Positions 20,216 through 30,137 are shown, numbered from the stretch's first letter. The stretch is 64,000 nucleotides of DNA from Melanopsichium pennsylvanicum (GCA_900208305.1 OAPG01000002.1:1178001-1242000), one strand, 5' to 3'. Program-made: numbers and translations. Notes: generated by a model from the letters alone, not told the origin.

Positions 20216-22561
20216 TTAAAAGGCCTCCCACTTCTGTTTACCGAGCGAGATCAAGCGGTTAAACACCTCATCCCTCCTTCCCATGGCCGTCAGCTTGTAG
20301 ACGTTTCCGAGCTTGTCCACGATCTCGATTCCATCTGCGACCTCACCGCCGAGGGCCCAGCCAACTACCAACTTGCCCTTCCAACCCAAACCGCCCACCT
20401 TGTGAAGCTCCTTGATATCATCAATGGCAATGCTAAAGGAGGCGCCCTTTTGCTGCACTAACCTCTGTGCTTGCTCTACTGTTGTTTTTGCACCTGCTCC
20501 ACCGGCGTTTGCGGCTGCGGCCGCCTTGAGCGGGCTTGCATTACCCTTACGTTCAAACGCAATACACGGGGTGGCGGCGGTGGTGAGAATGTAGACGTCG
20601 CCCTTCTTGCCCTTGTAGCGTGCTTGGAATCGAACGGGTCCGTCACCTGCGTGCTTTCTCGCCGTAGCTTCCGATTGAACGACGCCTAGCTTTGTCTTTG
20701 CATGCATGGATTGAATGGTGGTGGCCTTGACACGGTTCACACCGAGGGCTGTCTCAACACCGGCCTTGGTGATGCCTTTGAGAATGCCGAGTGCCTTGCT
20801 TCCCTTCTTGCCCGCTTTGAGATCCGTCGCCGACTCATCCTCGCCATCGGAACGGGAGGCTACGTCGTCAGCCTGTGCATCGGCCAGTTGTTCAGCATAC
20901 TCGGGAGGCAGGTCAGGGTGGTCCGCCATGTCACTCCCATGCAGTGCTGTCGGGGGAGGGGCAACAACAGTCGGCGGAGGTGGGGGAAGCGGAGACTTGT
21001 TCGCCTCTCCGATTCGCAGTAGAGTGACTGTGAGTTGAGCATTGGTGGGTACTCCACGTAGCAGATAGTACCTCAGCTCGAGATACTTCTTCCAATCCGG
21101 GATGTTCTTGTCCAACCAAGCGACGACTTGCGGGAACTTGACCCTATCGATCAAAGGTTGACCGAAAAGTGCGAAGCCCATACCAAACGTTGATCCCTTG
21201 TAGATCATGGTTTCGTTGACGTAGAATGAGGCAAGAAGGACGGGGACGATAGCACCGGCAAGACGAGTTCGCGGAGCCCATCGAGAGAAAGGAGGAGTGG
21301 GTGAGAGAGCATTTCCGAATCGCTCATAGTCGTCGCAGATGTTGTTGAGAATGTGCATGAAAGGAGCGAGCGAGGCAAAGATGGCCTGCTCCATGGGTTT
21401 TTTGGTATGGTCTCCCTTGTCGGGATGGCCGGCTTTCTCACCCGCGGCCTGAGATTGCGCAGCTTGCGAGACAGCTGCTACGTTGGTCGGGTCGGGAATC
21501 TTGTCCTCTGCATCCCTATGCTTTTTGGTTGACGAAGAGCGTTTCGTAGACGATGCGTCGTTGTCCGAGTTGTGTTCCTCACTGTCGTCTACGGTAACAC
21601 CCTGATTGCTGGACTTGCCGGCAGCAGTACTCAGAGCGACACTGCCCAGCGCACCGACGAAATTGCTCGCCTCCTGCTCAACAGCTTCACCCTCAAATGT
21701 CTCGGCTGCACCTGTGAGCGAGTGCTTGCTGCCCAGATGGCCCGCTTTTGGCACCTTGGCCTGACCCGTCTTTGGATCGATCGCAGCCAGAGGTGCCGAG
21801 GGGAATAGCAGGATCCTTGCCCTCGGAGACAAGATCAGCACCAGCATGAGCAACAGCGAAGTGGGAACCAACAGATCGAGCAACCATGCAGCAACGTAAA
21901 CGATCATGAATCCAGCGGTCCTCTTTGGCTCTGACCAGCTTCTGAGTCTTGCAATATGCTGAATGAATGCAACCATGCCCACCACCACGTTGACATAGAG
22001 CCGTTCGAAGGTGGCCTTGAGCTTGTCCGGCTGGAATTCTTCTTTGCTGCTGATGTACATGTCAAACTCGGTCTTGGGGCTGGAATCTTCAAGAGCTTTG
22101 ACTCTGTACGTTTGCTTGTTAAATCGACGAACGAGGAGCCAGAGGGACTCGTTCTTCATGCCGTGCAATACGGGAAGAGGGACGTTTGGCTCTTCGCTCC
22201 ATCCGAGATCCTCGAGCTCGGGCTCGATGGGACGATCAGGATCGCCTGGAGCGGTGGCGGGAACGTCATTTTGGGTGCCTTTGAGATCGGTAACACGCTC
22301 AGGAGCCACTGGAGCCTTGGGGACATGATGAAGATGAGCTTCGTGATCGAGCGCGGCGGCTGGGGCAGGGACTTTCTCCTTGTCCGCGAATTGACCTGCC
22401 TCTTGAGTCTGGTCGGTCGAGGAGGTGAGCTTGGCAGGATCATCGGCAACGGGGGCGGATGGGTCGGAAGGCTGCATGATCGTAGACGCTGTGGGAAACG
22501 TACTGTCGATTGCAGCTGCTTGATCCGGGTCAAGGACGGGAGCGGGTCGGGGATCGGACAT
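20216..22561 (-). CDS. DUF3292-like fungal integral membrane protein
   Basis: 781 residues. The first 110 residues are acidic and disordered. A conserved-looking block follows (EDLGWSEEPNVPLPVLHGM, SLWLLVRRFNKQTYRVKAL), then a hydrophobic hairpin near 225-255 (AGFMIVYVAAWLLDLLVPTSLLLMLVLILSP) and a second membrane-proximal segment near 430-470 (LAGAIVPVLLASFYVNETMI). The C-terminal 200 residues resemble a PH/GRAM-like fold (GDVYILTTAATPCIAFERKG, ending DEVFNRLISLGKQKWEAF). The arrangement fits the fungal DUF3292 family as I remember it; function is not known and the name is uncertain. Hairpin-like membrane insertion suggests an ER, peroxisome or lipid-droplet protein, but this is inference. 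The middle has a Ser/Asp-rich linker, likely phosphorylated. Confidence 0.72.
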   Translation of the reverse strand: MSDPRPAPVLDPDQAAAIDSTFPTASTIMQPSDPSAPVADDPAKLTSSTDQTQEAGQFADKEKVPAPAAALDHEAHLHHVPKAPVAPERVTDLKGTQNDVPATAPGDPDRPIEPELEDLGWSEEPNVPLPVLHGMKNESLWLLVRRFNKQTYRVKALEDSSPKTEFDMYISSKEEFQPDKLKATFERLYVNVVVGMVAFIQHIARLRSWSEPKRTAGFMIVYVAAWLLDLLVPTSLLLMLVLILSPRARILLFPSAPLAAIDPKTGQAKVPKAGHLGSKHSLTGAAETFEGEAVEQEASNFVGALGSVALSTAAGKSSNQGVTVDDSEEHNSDNDASSTKRSSSTKKHRDAEDKIPDPTNVAAVSQAAQSQAAGEKAGHPDKGDHTKKPMEQAIFASLAPFMHILNNICDDYERFGNALSPTPPFSRWAPRTRLAGAIVPVLLASFYVNETMIYKGSTFGMGFALFGQPLIDRVKFPQVVAWLDKNIPDWKKYLELRYYLLRGVPTNAQLTVTLLRIGEANKSPLPPPPPTVVAPPPTALHGSDMADHPDLPPEYAEQLADAQADDVASRSDGEDESATDLKAGKKGSKALGILKGITKAGVETALGVNRVKATTIQSMHAKTKLGVVQSEATARKHAGDGPVRFQARYKGKKGDVYILTTAATPCIAFERKGNASPLKAAAAANAGGAGAKTTVEQAQRLVQQKGASFSIAIDDIKELHKVGGLGWKGKLVVGWALGGEVADGIEIVDKLGNVYKLTAMGRRDEVFNRLISLGKQKWEAF

Positions 22562-23627
22562 TGTGTGAACCTACACGATTTGAGGTGATGAGACCTCAAA
22601 AGTGATGTACTCTGCACAAGATGTGGATGGATGGGATCGAGATGATTTGAAAGTGTTGAGAATGATGATAGGAGTGAAAGATAGATGTGAGACAGGATGG
22701 AAGGGAGGTGTCCACGTGAAGTGGGGATAGTGGATGCCCAAGTCAGAAGATGCCGAATGATTCAGCAAGTTATCAAGCCACAGTGTAACCAAGCAGCACA
22801 AAAAGCTTCTCTTCTTCCTCATTTGAAATAAAACACAGAGTATGTATAGTGATTTAAAGTATACAGCAAAGTACAAGCTCAGGATGCCAAAGCGCGTTTG
22901 AGAACACTCGGCCATCCGCAAAGCAAAGGTGCCAAAAAGAGGATTCAAACCCTGTGCCATGACGGAAGTAGAGGGATCACACGGCTTGCACGAGAAAACA
23001 AGCAAGATAGCGCAGACCAGATGTCCAAGACTGCGAAAAGCGAAGAACAACGGCTATTCTTTTTTTTGTGGCAATTTTCGATGCTGACTTGGCCGGGAGT
23101 GACGGCGTCATATTGCATGCTAAGGACAGCTGGCTTGGATGGCTGGCTTTTCGCCTGCTACTATATTGTACTGAGTACGCTGATTTTGAGGCTGTCTGAT
23201 TCAAATTGATTTTCAGACCAAGAGCAGTTGCCAGGATGTAACATTCAGTTTCGCGGCACAAAATAATCTGTCACACGCCGTCTGAATGCGGGGAAAGCAA
23301 ATACGTATTTCAGTCCAAGTCGGCTGCTGTGACCGGCATGGCGGCAACCTTGGTGGTGACTACGCCTTGCACTCGATCAGCCTCGCGGTAATATAAAACT
23401 TACTACAATACTCCTACGCAGTCGAAAGGGTAGTGTGGTGGTCACACGGCCCTGTCACATGTGCAATCTTAATGAACGTGGTCTGTGCGACCCACAATCC
23501 TTTTCTTCGGCACCTCCGCGAATGTTTTGAATGTCTTGCTCAAATTTCGCCTCACTTCTGCCTACCTTCCTACATCATCACGATCCCGCTCTAGCCAGAC
23601 TTGAAAAGGAAAGGATAGCAAGAAACG
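22562..23627. other. Divergent intergenic region, 1.07 kb
   Basis: Holds the promoters of the DUF3292-like and paraoxonase-like genes. Short frames only. One short sequence resembles a tRNA B box but lacks the rest of a tRNA. Nothing else is recognised. Confidence 0.55.
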
Positions 23628-24830
23628 ATGCCGTCCTTAACGACCATCCTCGTCATTCCCATCACGCTTGCCTTGCTATCGTACCAATTCCTCACCGGCC
23701 CCGGCTCCAAAGCGCATGATGTGTTCGGCCTCGGTCGATCCGTTAACTACACATCCCAAGCATGTACTCAGATCCCAGAATTAGAGGCATGCGAAGACAT
23801 GTGGCTCCACCGTCCCTCTGGACTCCTGTACCTCGCATGCTCCGACATCAAAGGTCGTCTGGCTTGGACACCTGCTATAGACAACCTGGATGTCTCCGGA
23901 AGACCCAACTCGGACTACGTCGCCATCCTCAACACTAGAGGATCTGGCTCTATTTCGTCCAGGATCACTAAGGTCAAGCCTGTATCTTACACTGACACAT
24001 TGAATTTGCACGGCATCAGCGTTCACGAGATCCCAGCCAAGAGTGCAGAATTGAAGCCGACGCTTCGAATCTTTTTGAACAATCATCGTCCTCCGATCGA
24101 CCCTATCTCAAAGACCGTGCTCGACGCAACCAAGATCGGAGCGAATTCGACCTTTGAGCTCTTCGAGACAACCTTGGGTGAGTCGCGAATGAGACACATC
24201 CGAACCTATGTCAGTCCCGCCATCCGCACACCCAATCGCCCCGCCGCTGTCGGTCCGGACAGCTTTGTCTTTACCAATGACCACAAAACCAAGACTGGCG
24301 CGTCTAGATTGCTCGATTTCTTCTTGCCCCGTTCCGACCTTGGCTTTTGCGACAAGCTGGGTTGCAAGATCGCCAACCCTGGTCCACTATTCTACCCCAA
24401 CGGAGTTGTCAAGAGTGCAAAGAACCCCAACATTTTCTACGTCCCAGCATCCTCCGATCCTAACATTCGAGTCTTTGAACTTCAGGCGGACAACACCTTG
24501 ACTCTCATCGATGTAATCCACACTGGATACCCGAGCGACAATCTCACCGTGGATCAAGATGACAACATTTACACTGCAAGTTTCCCAAATGTTCCCAAGC
24601 TACTGGCCAAATTCAAGGATCCTTACAACAAGCACAGCCCTTCCACCGTGCTAAAGATCAGCAAGAACGAGGGCACGGACAAGTTCTTCGGCAAAAAGTG
24701 GAACGTAGACAAGGTTTTGGAGGACGATGGGATTGGCATGAGTGGTGCTACTACGGCGATGTGGGATGATCAAAACCAAGGATTCTGGCTGGGTGGTGTG
24801 GCCAGTGTCACGTCCTTCTGCAAGATTTAA
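23628..24830 (+). CDS. Paraoxonase/arylesterase-like (SMP-30/PON) six-bladed propeller protein
   Basis: 400 residues. An uncleaved or cleaved hydrophobic N terminus (SLTTILVIPITLALLSYQFL) directs it to the secretory pathway or anchors it. The body matches the PON family: an early Cys-containing segment ACTQIPELEACEDMWLH, LHGISVHEIPAKSAELKPTL, the hallmark VGPDSFVFTNDH where Asn and Asp bind the catalytic calcium, and HTGYPSDNLTVDQDDNIYTASF as a later blade. PON enzymes hydrolyse lactones and aryl esters. The C-terminal Cys (TSFCKI) may pair with an early Cys as in human PON1. Fungal members are poorly studied; the substrate cannot be inferred. The protein is close to family length (about 355-400). 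It is convergent with the protease gene. Confidence 0.85.
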   Translation: MPSLTTILVIPITLALLSYQFLTGPGSKAHDVFGLGRSVNYTSQACTQIPELEACEDMWLHRPSGLLYLACSDIKGRLAWTPAIDNLDVSGRPNSDYVAILNTRGSGSISSRITKVKPVSYTDTLNLHGISVHEIPAKSAELKPTLRIFLNNHRPPIDPISKTVLDATKIGANSTFELFETTLGESRMRHIRTYVSPAIRTPNRPAAVGPDSFVFTNDHKTKTGASRLLDFFLPRSDLGFCDKLGCKIANPGPLFYPNGVVKSAKNPNIFYVPASSDPNIRVFELQADNTLTLIDVIHTGYPSDNLTVDQDDNIYTASFPNVPKLLAKFKDPYNKHSPSTVLKISKNEGTDKFFGKKWNVDKVLEDDGIGMSGATTAMWDDQNQGFWLGGVASVTSFCKI

Positions 24831-25090
24831 TCTCTTTTTCTCGATTAAGATACATCAGAGGCATCGTAAAACGCATCGATTCTTCTCAACGTACTTTCGA
24901 ACGCACTTCACTTGGCCAGACTCATGAAAACGAATGCTCGAGTTCCCGTATCCAACCCATGTGAATACGGGAGCGTTACTCATGTCTGTGTACTGTAAAT
25001 TACATTACTGTACGTGATAGCAGATTCTCGCTCGTTGAATTTCACGGCCAACATCTTTTCTATCGAATCCTGTCCGTGCGACTGATGCGT

Positions 25091-26836
25091 TCAGTTCTTT
25101 CTCGCCAACCCAGGCAATGCAAAGAACTCGAAAACCTTTTCAGCCGGCACTGCATCTCCCCTTCTGCCCTCGAGAGCGCTCATCTTATGCCCTCTTACAA
25201 CGCCTACCACACTGCCCGTCTCCACATCCACCACTGGCCCACCGCTGGACCCCGGCGGTGGGAAATTGGGAAGAGGCTTTCTCGTCTGACTCTCCACCAC
25301 CTGCTGTCCCTTTCCGCCGCTGCTTGATGCCGTCGAAGCAACCCGGCCCATGGCAGCTGGTCGTGTGCTTTCGGTCACAGTACTTGACAATCGAAGTGCA
25401 TAATCACCTTGTAAAGCTGGAGGATTGGCGGGCGAGGAAACGAGAAGCTTGTAATCGAGCTGCGCGAGCTCATCGTACGTTCCAACCATCGCGGATGCTC
25501 CACAGGGATCTTTGTACTCGACTAATCTCGCTCTACCCCATCTGCTACGTCCTGCATCGTCACGTTCCAGTTTGACTTTTTCCTTTTCCCTTCCCTCCGG
25601 TGCCGCTTGTCCAGCAGCGATGGATAGACTTTGAGCATCGGCATTGTAAGTTTCATAAGCTGGCAGGATCGCTCCAGAATCGTCCTCCCAGCCCCAGAAA
25701 CTTGACACGCTCAGCTCCGAGTTGATGTGGGCGGGATACGGTGACACGGGGAGTGTGCGAATGGGTTTCGAGGGCTCAGCGGAACCATTCAAAGTGAGCG
25801 GAGACGTACCGAGCTGAAGGAGAATGACGTCGGATGTGGGGAGCGATGAGATCAATGTTCGCACCGGGTAGATGCGACCTGTCCTTGTGATGGCCAATGC
25901 GATACTGTCCGATGCCGGGTTCGACGTGGTCGGCTCGGGCTGCCCGGCTCGTGGCTCAGCAGCCCTCAGCGTGTGCGCACAGCTTACCACCAAGGCGCCT
26001 TTGCCATCCCCATCTTCGGCTGAGATCTTGTCTCCACCTTCTACAGCAAATCCACTGCAGACACTGATCCTCTCACTGCCCCTAGCACCGTTCAAATTTG
26101 ACACGTACGCCAGCAACAGCACACCATCGTCGTTGGCATCCTTCAACTCGCCCTCGGAGCTGTAAGCCGAAGTGAGCTTGACCTTTCTATCGGGTGCCGG
26201 TGTCGATTCATAGGGCAATTCGATGGATAGCTGGTATCCAGCTCTCAATTCGAATCTTTCGAGCAAACTGGTTATCGAGGCTACTTTGAATGCATCTTTG
26301 GCCTCCGAAGATCGAGAGTTTGTGGAGGCTGCATACAAGGCTCTCGCAGCAGCAAGGACTCTTTCATCCAGCTCATTCCTCCCGTAAAGCGCATCAATCG
26401 GATGGGGACTTTCCCTATCAACAATACTTCGCCTTTCGTCAAGCTCTCGAAGCGGTCTTTTGAACATTTCTTCCAGCATTTCGTCACGAGAGGGGATGGG
26501 AATGCCCTTGCGTTCAGCGCCAATGGCTGTACCTTTGATGCGGGCTATGTCGGCAGTGCGGTTGAAGGAGGAAGAGGAGGAAGCCGGGTTGCGAGGAGGA
26601 TTGCCACGGAGAAGGTCTGAGATGTCGTTTGGGTTCTTTACGCCGAACCGAGAAGGCGTGGAGTAGGAATTGGATGAGGAAGAGGAGAATTTTTGGTCTT
26701 CTCGAGGAGGTGGAGGGACAGAAGTGCCTAGGAGGGCATCGACCGAGGAGGAGGGGTTGACGGGAACGGCATAGTTGCGAACAGAGGTGAGGGGTACTGT
26801 GTGGCGCAATCCAAGACGTGCTGTCCTGCAGAGCAT
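25091..26836 (-). CDS. Trypsin-fold serine protease with mitochondrial-type leader
   Basis: 581 residues from the ATG at 26836; the frame continues upstream but only to a GTG. The N terminus (MLCRTARLGLRHTVPLTSVRNYAVP) is basic, without acidic residues, and ends in a typical presequence cleavage context. The protease half shows all three catalytic residues of the chymotrypsin fold: His in VVSCAHTL (near 284), Asp in TSDVILLQLG (near 334) and Ser in PPPGSSGGPVVD (near 531), followed by GSVVGVVRGHKM. I see no PDZ domain after the protease, so it is not a classical HtrA/Nma111. Similar trypsin-like proteins exist in fungi without a known role; a matrix or intermembrane-space protease is the best guess. 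Spacing between Asp and Ser is longer than usual because of a variable insert. Confidence 0.78.
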   Translation of the reverse strand: MLCRTARLGLRHTVPLTSVRNYAVPVNPSSSVDALLGTSVPPPPREDQKFSSSSSNSYSTPSRFGVKNPNDISDLLRGNPPRNPASSSSSFNRTADIARIKGTAIGAERKGIPIPSRDEMLEEMFKRPLRELDERRSIVDRESPHPIDALYGRNELDERVLAAARALYAASTNSRSSEAKDAFKVASITSLLERFELRAGYQLSIELPYESTPAPDRKVKLTSAYSSEGELKDANDDGVLLLAYVSNLNGARGSERISVCSGFAVEGGDKISAEDGDGKGALVVSCAHTLRAAEPRAGQPEPTTSNPASDSIALAITRTGRIYPVRTLISSLPTSDVILLQLGTSPLTLNGSAEPSKPIRTLPVSPYPAHINSELSVSSFWGWEDDSGAILPAYETYNADAQSLSIAAGQAAPEGREKEKVKLERDDAGRSRWGRARLVEYKDPCGASAMVGTYDELAQLDYKLLVSSPANPPALQGDYALRLSSTVTESTRPAAMGRVASTASSSGGKGQQVVESQTRKPLPNFPPPGSSGGPVVDVETGSVVGVVRGHKMSALEGRRGDAVPAEKVFEFFALPGLARKN

Positions 26837-26932
26837 GTTGTAGATTGCTGCTGTTACGAGTATGATGTTGTTTGTGGTTGGTACGTCTGATGAGGATCGC
26901 AACAAAGGGTGCACTCGTAGATGATGTTGCAC

Positions 26933-27591
26933 AGAGATGGTGTCACTTAATCAAGGACCGACAAACGATAAGAGAAGCGTTACATTAAGCGTTGCGTAGG
27001 TGCGTGTGAATGACTCTAAGAGCTGAGTCTTATGCAAGTCTACTGTGAACACCTGTGTTTGTGTGGAGGCGCGGCATCTTATCGGCCCTTTCCCATCGAG
27101 GCACATCAGCCCATTTCTGCTATCTGTCCATTCACGATTGTAACGCCGCACGTCTCACCTCAATCATGGCCATGAACACTAAAAAGAAAAGGGTCTTGTG
27201 TGCTTTTGTCGCTTGAAGTCTCAGGCAGCTTTCAACTCAAATGAACCACTTGAACATAAATCATTGTGTTGCAAGAATCCACATGTTGCAAGAAAATTTC
27301 CCCCAACACCATCAAAATAGTATGATATCAATTGCTCCATTCATACCATTGAAGAAATACTTTAACATTGAAACATTGCATTGAAAAAGTGCTCAGACTG
27401 TGAAATAAGATTGAAACGCAAACAAATGGATTTTTGAATGGCATACCAGTGTTGAATGCAGGGTTGGTAAGTGGAAGGGGTGAATATGATGCTAGATTGC
27501 TTGGACCTGGCAAAGCAGGGTCAAGTGACATACTTGGCATGACCTGGACAGGTGCAATGGGTGAAAAAAGAGCCAAAAATTTCGGGTATGG
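26933..27591. other. AT-rich intergenic region next to tRNA-Pro
   Basis: Contains the upstream flank of the protease gene and the 3' flank of the tRNA. Many runs of A/T and several ATTG/CATTG words, without a recognisable gene. Confidence 0.5.
27575..27579 (-). terminator. RNA polymerase III terminator after tRNA-Pro
   Basis: A T5 run on the minus strand 12 bases past the tRNA 3' end, with a second T6 run about 10 bases further. Runs of four or more T end polymerase III transcripts. Confidence 0.75.
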
Positions 27592-27696
27592 GGGCCGCTA
27601 CGAGGATCGAACTCGTGACCTCTTGCATTTCGAGTTCGCTCCCTATAGGAAGCGGTGAAACCCAAAGCAAGCGCGATACCACTACGCCAAGCGGCC
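27592..27696 (-). tRNA. tRNA-Pro (anticodon UGG) with a 33-base intron
   Basis: On the minus strand the acceptor stem GGCCGCT (27696-27690) pairs with AGCGGCC (27599-27593), with discriminator C at 27592. The D arm reads GGCGTAGTGGTATCGCGC, the T arm carries the B box GAGTTCGATCC with matching ACGAG/CTCGT stems. The anticodon stem is CTTGC/GCAAG with anticodon TGG at 27664-27662 and G37. An intron of 33 bases (27660-27628) follows position 37, the canonical eukaryotic site; it holds a 7-bp hairpin CGCTTCC-TATA-GGGAGCG. The mature length is 72 bases, normal for this tRNA. CCA is not encoded. Internal A and B boxes would drive RNA polymerase III. Confidence 0.95.
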
Positions 27697-28148
27697 ATTG
27701 CATTGCTGCACCTGCTTGAAGCGGTCGAAACAAACGTACATAAAGCAATTTTTCAAAGGTTTCACACGAAAGGTGAACTTGGCCTGCAACATCGACAGAT
27801 CTGCGCTTTGAGAACACCAATAATGCCTCTTGATGTGTAGTCTCTTGGATTGATCCCATTGGTAGGATGCGACCTGATATGGACAAATTTGTCGATCTTT
27901 CAAAGGCAGATCTGTGATTTTACGGTCATGACGTCCCCATACCTTTACAGTGCGACCCTTCCTCTATGCTCCTATTGCCTATTCAAACACTATACTGTTG
28001 CTACTGTGCGGGACTCCTTCATTCACATCCCACAAACGCATGCAACGCTCATCACATAACTTCGCAGGCAGGATGTACTGTGTATGTGTGTAAATCACGA
28101 TTACAATTCGAAAGCAATCTGGCATTCCTCGGGTTTTAAACCTTCTCC
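27697..28148. other. Intergenic region upstream of tRNA-Pro
   Basis: 450 bases between the tRNA 5' end and the stop of the SQOR-mL58 gene. No gene or repeat is recognised. Confidence 0.5.
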
Positions 28149-30107
28149 TCACCAGAGCAAACGACGCTCTTCACGTTCCGCCCTTGCGACGCGCTTGTTC
28201 AGACCCCAAGATGCCTTTTTCAGATCCTCCTGCTGCTTCTTGACCATCTTGACCGACTCGGGCAGAGGTGCAACGATCGACACAAATAGAGGCGAGCACT
28301 TAAATTTTTTTGCCAGCTTCGTCTTGGTATATGTGATGGGATCTTCCTTGCGCAGACGCTGAATGGTTGCGATCTGCTCAGAGGTGATGGCATCGCTTCT
28401 TTGAGTGAGTTTGGAGCGCGGGCGCAAGGCGGGTGGCAAATTCGAAGTGTCGTTGGTAGGAACGGCGGAAAGCAGAGGTTGGGCCTGGTAAACGGTGGTT
28501 CGAACGGGTGAAGCGGTGGGGGGAGGGCGTACGATGAAGGTTTCACCGCTTGGGAGTGTGTGACGGGTGGCATCCGGAGAAGCATCCAAAGGATCACGCG
28601 GGCGGCGGGCGGGGGTATTGCGAAGGCCGACAGTGGTGGTGGAGAAAGAACGCCTCGAGACTGGAAAACCGCGTGACGCGTTGGTGGAGAAGGAGCGTTT
28701 ACCAGCAACCGCTTCGGGCGAGATGGGTGCAGCAGAGAAGCTGAAGCCCTTTGGTCCACTCCAAGTACCCTTGACGTACGAGTTGTAGTAAACCCATGGG
28801 AAAAAGTCCTTCTTCAAGTGGTAGAATGCCTTCCTAGGCTCACTCTGGTCAATCCCGAACAAGTTGCCAAAAGTCTCCTTGGGCTGGCCGCCGTACTTGA
28901 ATTCGGCTAGCATGACTTTACCGTACTCGGTGAGGAGAGGGCACGATGTGTAGCCGTCGTAGACAGCGTCAGCCTCTTTGCCCTCGAGGGCTTGAGCGAG
29001 GTTTCGAACGAGAACAGGCGCTTCAGCGGTGATGGCAGCAGCGGTCTTGGATGTGGGAAGCGACGAGGCGTCACCGATCGACCATATATTGTCGAATCGC
29101 TTGTGTCGGGTGCTGCCTTGGTCGACGTCGACAAATCCAGCACCGTCAGCGAGGGCAGAATTCTTGATAACCGCCAGAGGACCCATCTTGGGGGTGACGT
29201 GGAGGAGATCGAATTGCTTCCTGACCTGCTCTGCGCCGCCAGGTCGGGCAAATACTGCCTCGTTGCCTTCAATGGCAACCAAGTCGTGCTCGAACAAGCC
29301 CTCAACACCGCGTTGCTTCCTGAGCTCGTTGAGCTTTTCGCTGTACTTTGGCACACCAAACATTACAGGCAACCCAGTAGCAAAGTCGATCTTGATGGCC
29401 GATTTGGCGGAATCGGTAGGGTTGTAGAGCCCAGCTTTCTTCCAGTGGTCGAGCGCCAGCCACATAGCTTTCTGGGGTGCACCAGCACATTTGATCACCC
29501 CTGCGGGCTGGGTGAAGATGGCCTTTCCGGACTTGAGCTTGTTGATGGTATCAAACACCTTGTCGCACGTGTTATATCCATAGATGGTGCTCACGAGGGA
29601 GCTCGAATCTTGGAGGGCCTCTGGCAAACCTTTGATCTGATCATAGTTGATACTCAAGCCAGGGACCACGACCAGTTGGTCGTAAGCGATTCTGTTGCCG
29701 TTCGCCAAAGTGATGTGGTTCTGTTCGGGAGCAAAAGAGTCGACGGGAGAAGTGTAGTGCCTGAGCTTTGAGTCGAGCAGTGAGGCAAGGGGGCGGCGAA
29801 GATCGCGCTTGTCCTTGAGACCACCTCCTACGAGAGTCCAACCGGGTTGGTAGTGGTGCCATTCAGAAGGATCAACGACGGCAATGTCATCCTGCGAGAA
29901 AGCGCCGGAGCGGATCAGTTGGTGCGAAACGGCCATTCCGGCAGAGCCACCGCCGATGATGACGACCTTGTGGCTGGAAGATCCAGAGGCAGTGTGCTGG
30001 ACAGGAGAGTCAGAAACGGTGGCCAATGTGCGGGCGGCTCCAGCGGTGTAGCAGGAGCGCGAGGCCCTCGCCGTGGCGGTAAGGCTTTTTTTGAGCATCG
30101 CGTGCAT
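28149..30107 (-). CDS. Fusion: sulfide:quinone oxidoreductase + mitoribosomal protein mL58 (Mrpl20)
   Basis: One uninterrupted frame of 652 codons from ATG 30107 (a TTG-started extension to 30137 is unlikely). Residues 1-35 form a mitochondrial presequence (MHAMLKKSLTATARASRSC). Residues about 45-455 are a complete SQOR (Hmt2/SQRDL): FAD motif VVIIGGGSAGMAVSHQL, and both redox cysteines, IKCAGAPQK near 207 and YTSCPLLTEYGKV near 387, ending KDFFPWVYYNSYVKGTWSGP. SQOR oxidises H2S at the inner membrane and reduces ubiquinone. Residues about 458-500 look like a second presequence (KRSFSTNASRGFPVSRRSFS). Residues about 510-652 match fungal mitoribosomal large-subunit protein mL58: FIVRPPPTASP, LPPALRPRSKLT, LAKKFKCSPLFVSIVAPLP, and a basic C terminus. 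No Met occurs between the SQOR core and residue about 620, so mL58 must be made as part of the fusion and probably cut free after import. Confidence 0.9.
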   Translation of the reverse strand: MHAMLKKSLTATARASRSCYTAGAARTLATVSDSPVQHTASGSSSHKVVIIGGGSAGMAVSHQLIRSGAFSQDDIAVVDPSEWHHYQPGWTLVGGGLKDKRDLRRPLASLLDSKLRHYTSPVDSFAPEQNHITLANGNRIAYDQLVVVPGLSINYDQIKGLPEALQDSSSLVSTIYGYNTCDKVFDTINKLKSGKAIFTQPAGVIKCAGAPQKAMWLALDHWKKAGLYNPTDSAKSAIKIDFATGLPVMFGVPKYSEKLNELRKQRGVEGLFEHDLVAIEGNEAVFARPGGAEQVRKQFDLLHVTPKMGPLAVIKNSALADGAGFVDVDQGSTRHKRFDNIWSIGDASSLPTSKTAAAITAEAPVLVRNLAQALEGKEADAVYDGYTSCPLLTEYGKVMLAEFKYGGQPKETFGNLFGIDQSEPRKAFYHLKKDFFPWVYYNSYVKGTWSGPKGFSFSAAPISPEAVAGKRSFSTNASRGFPVSRRSFSTTTVGLRNTPARRPRDPLDASPDATRHTLPSGETFIVRPPPTASPVRTTVYQAQPLLSAVPTNDTSNLPPALRPRSKLTQRSDAITSEQIATIQRLRKEDPITYTKTKLAKKFKCSPLFVSIVAPLPESVKMVKKQQEDLKKASWGLNKRVARAEREERRLLW

Positions 30108-30137
30108 CTTTTTATTCCGAAGCGGAGCGCGGTGCAA

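Noticed and set aside
22935..22965. Possible tRNA on the minus strand from a B-box-like GGGTTTGAATCC followed by T5
   Set aside because: No matching acceptor, D or anticodon arms could be built and the T stem has a mismatch.
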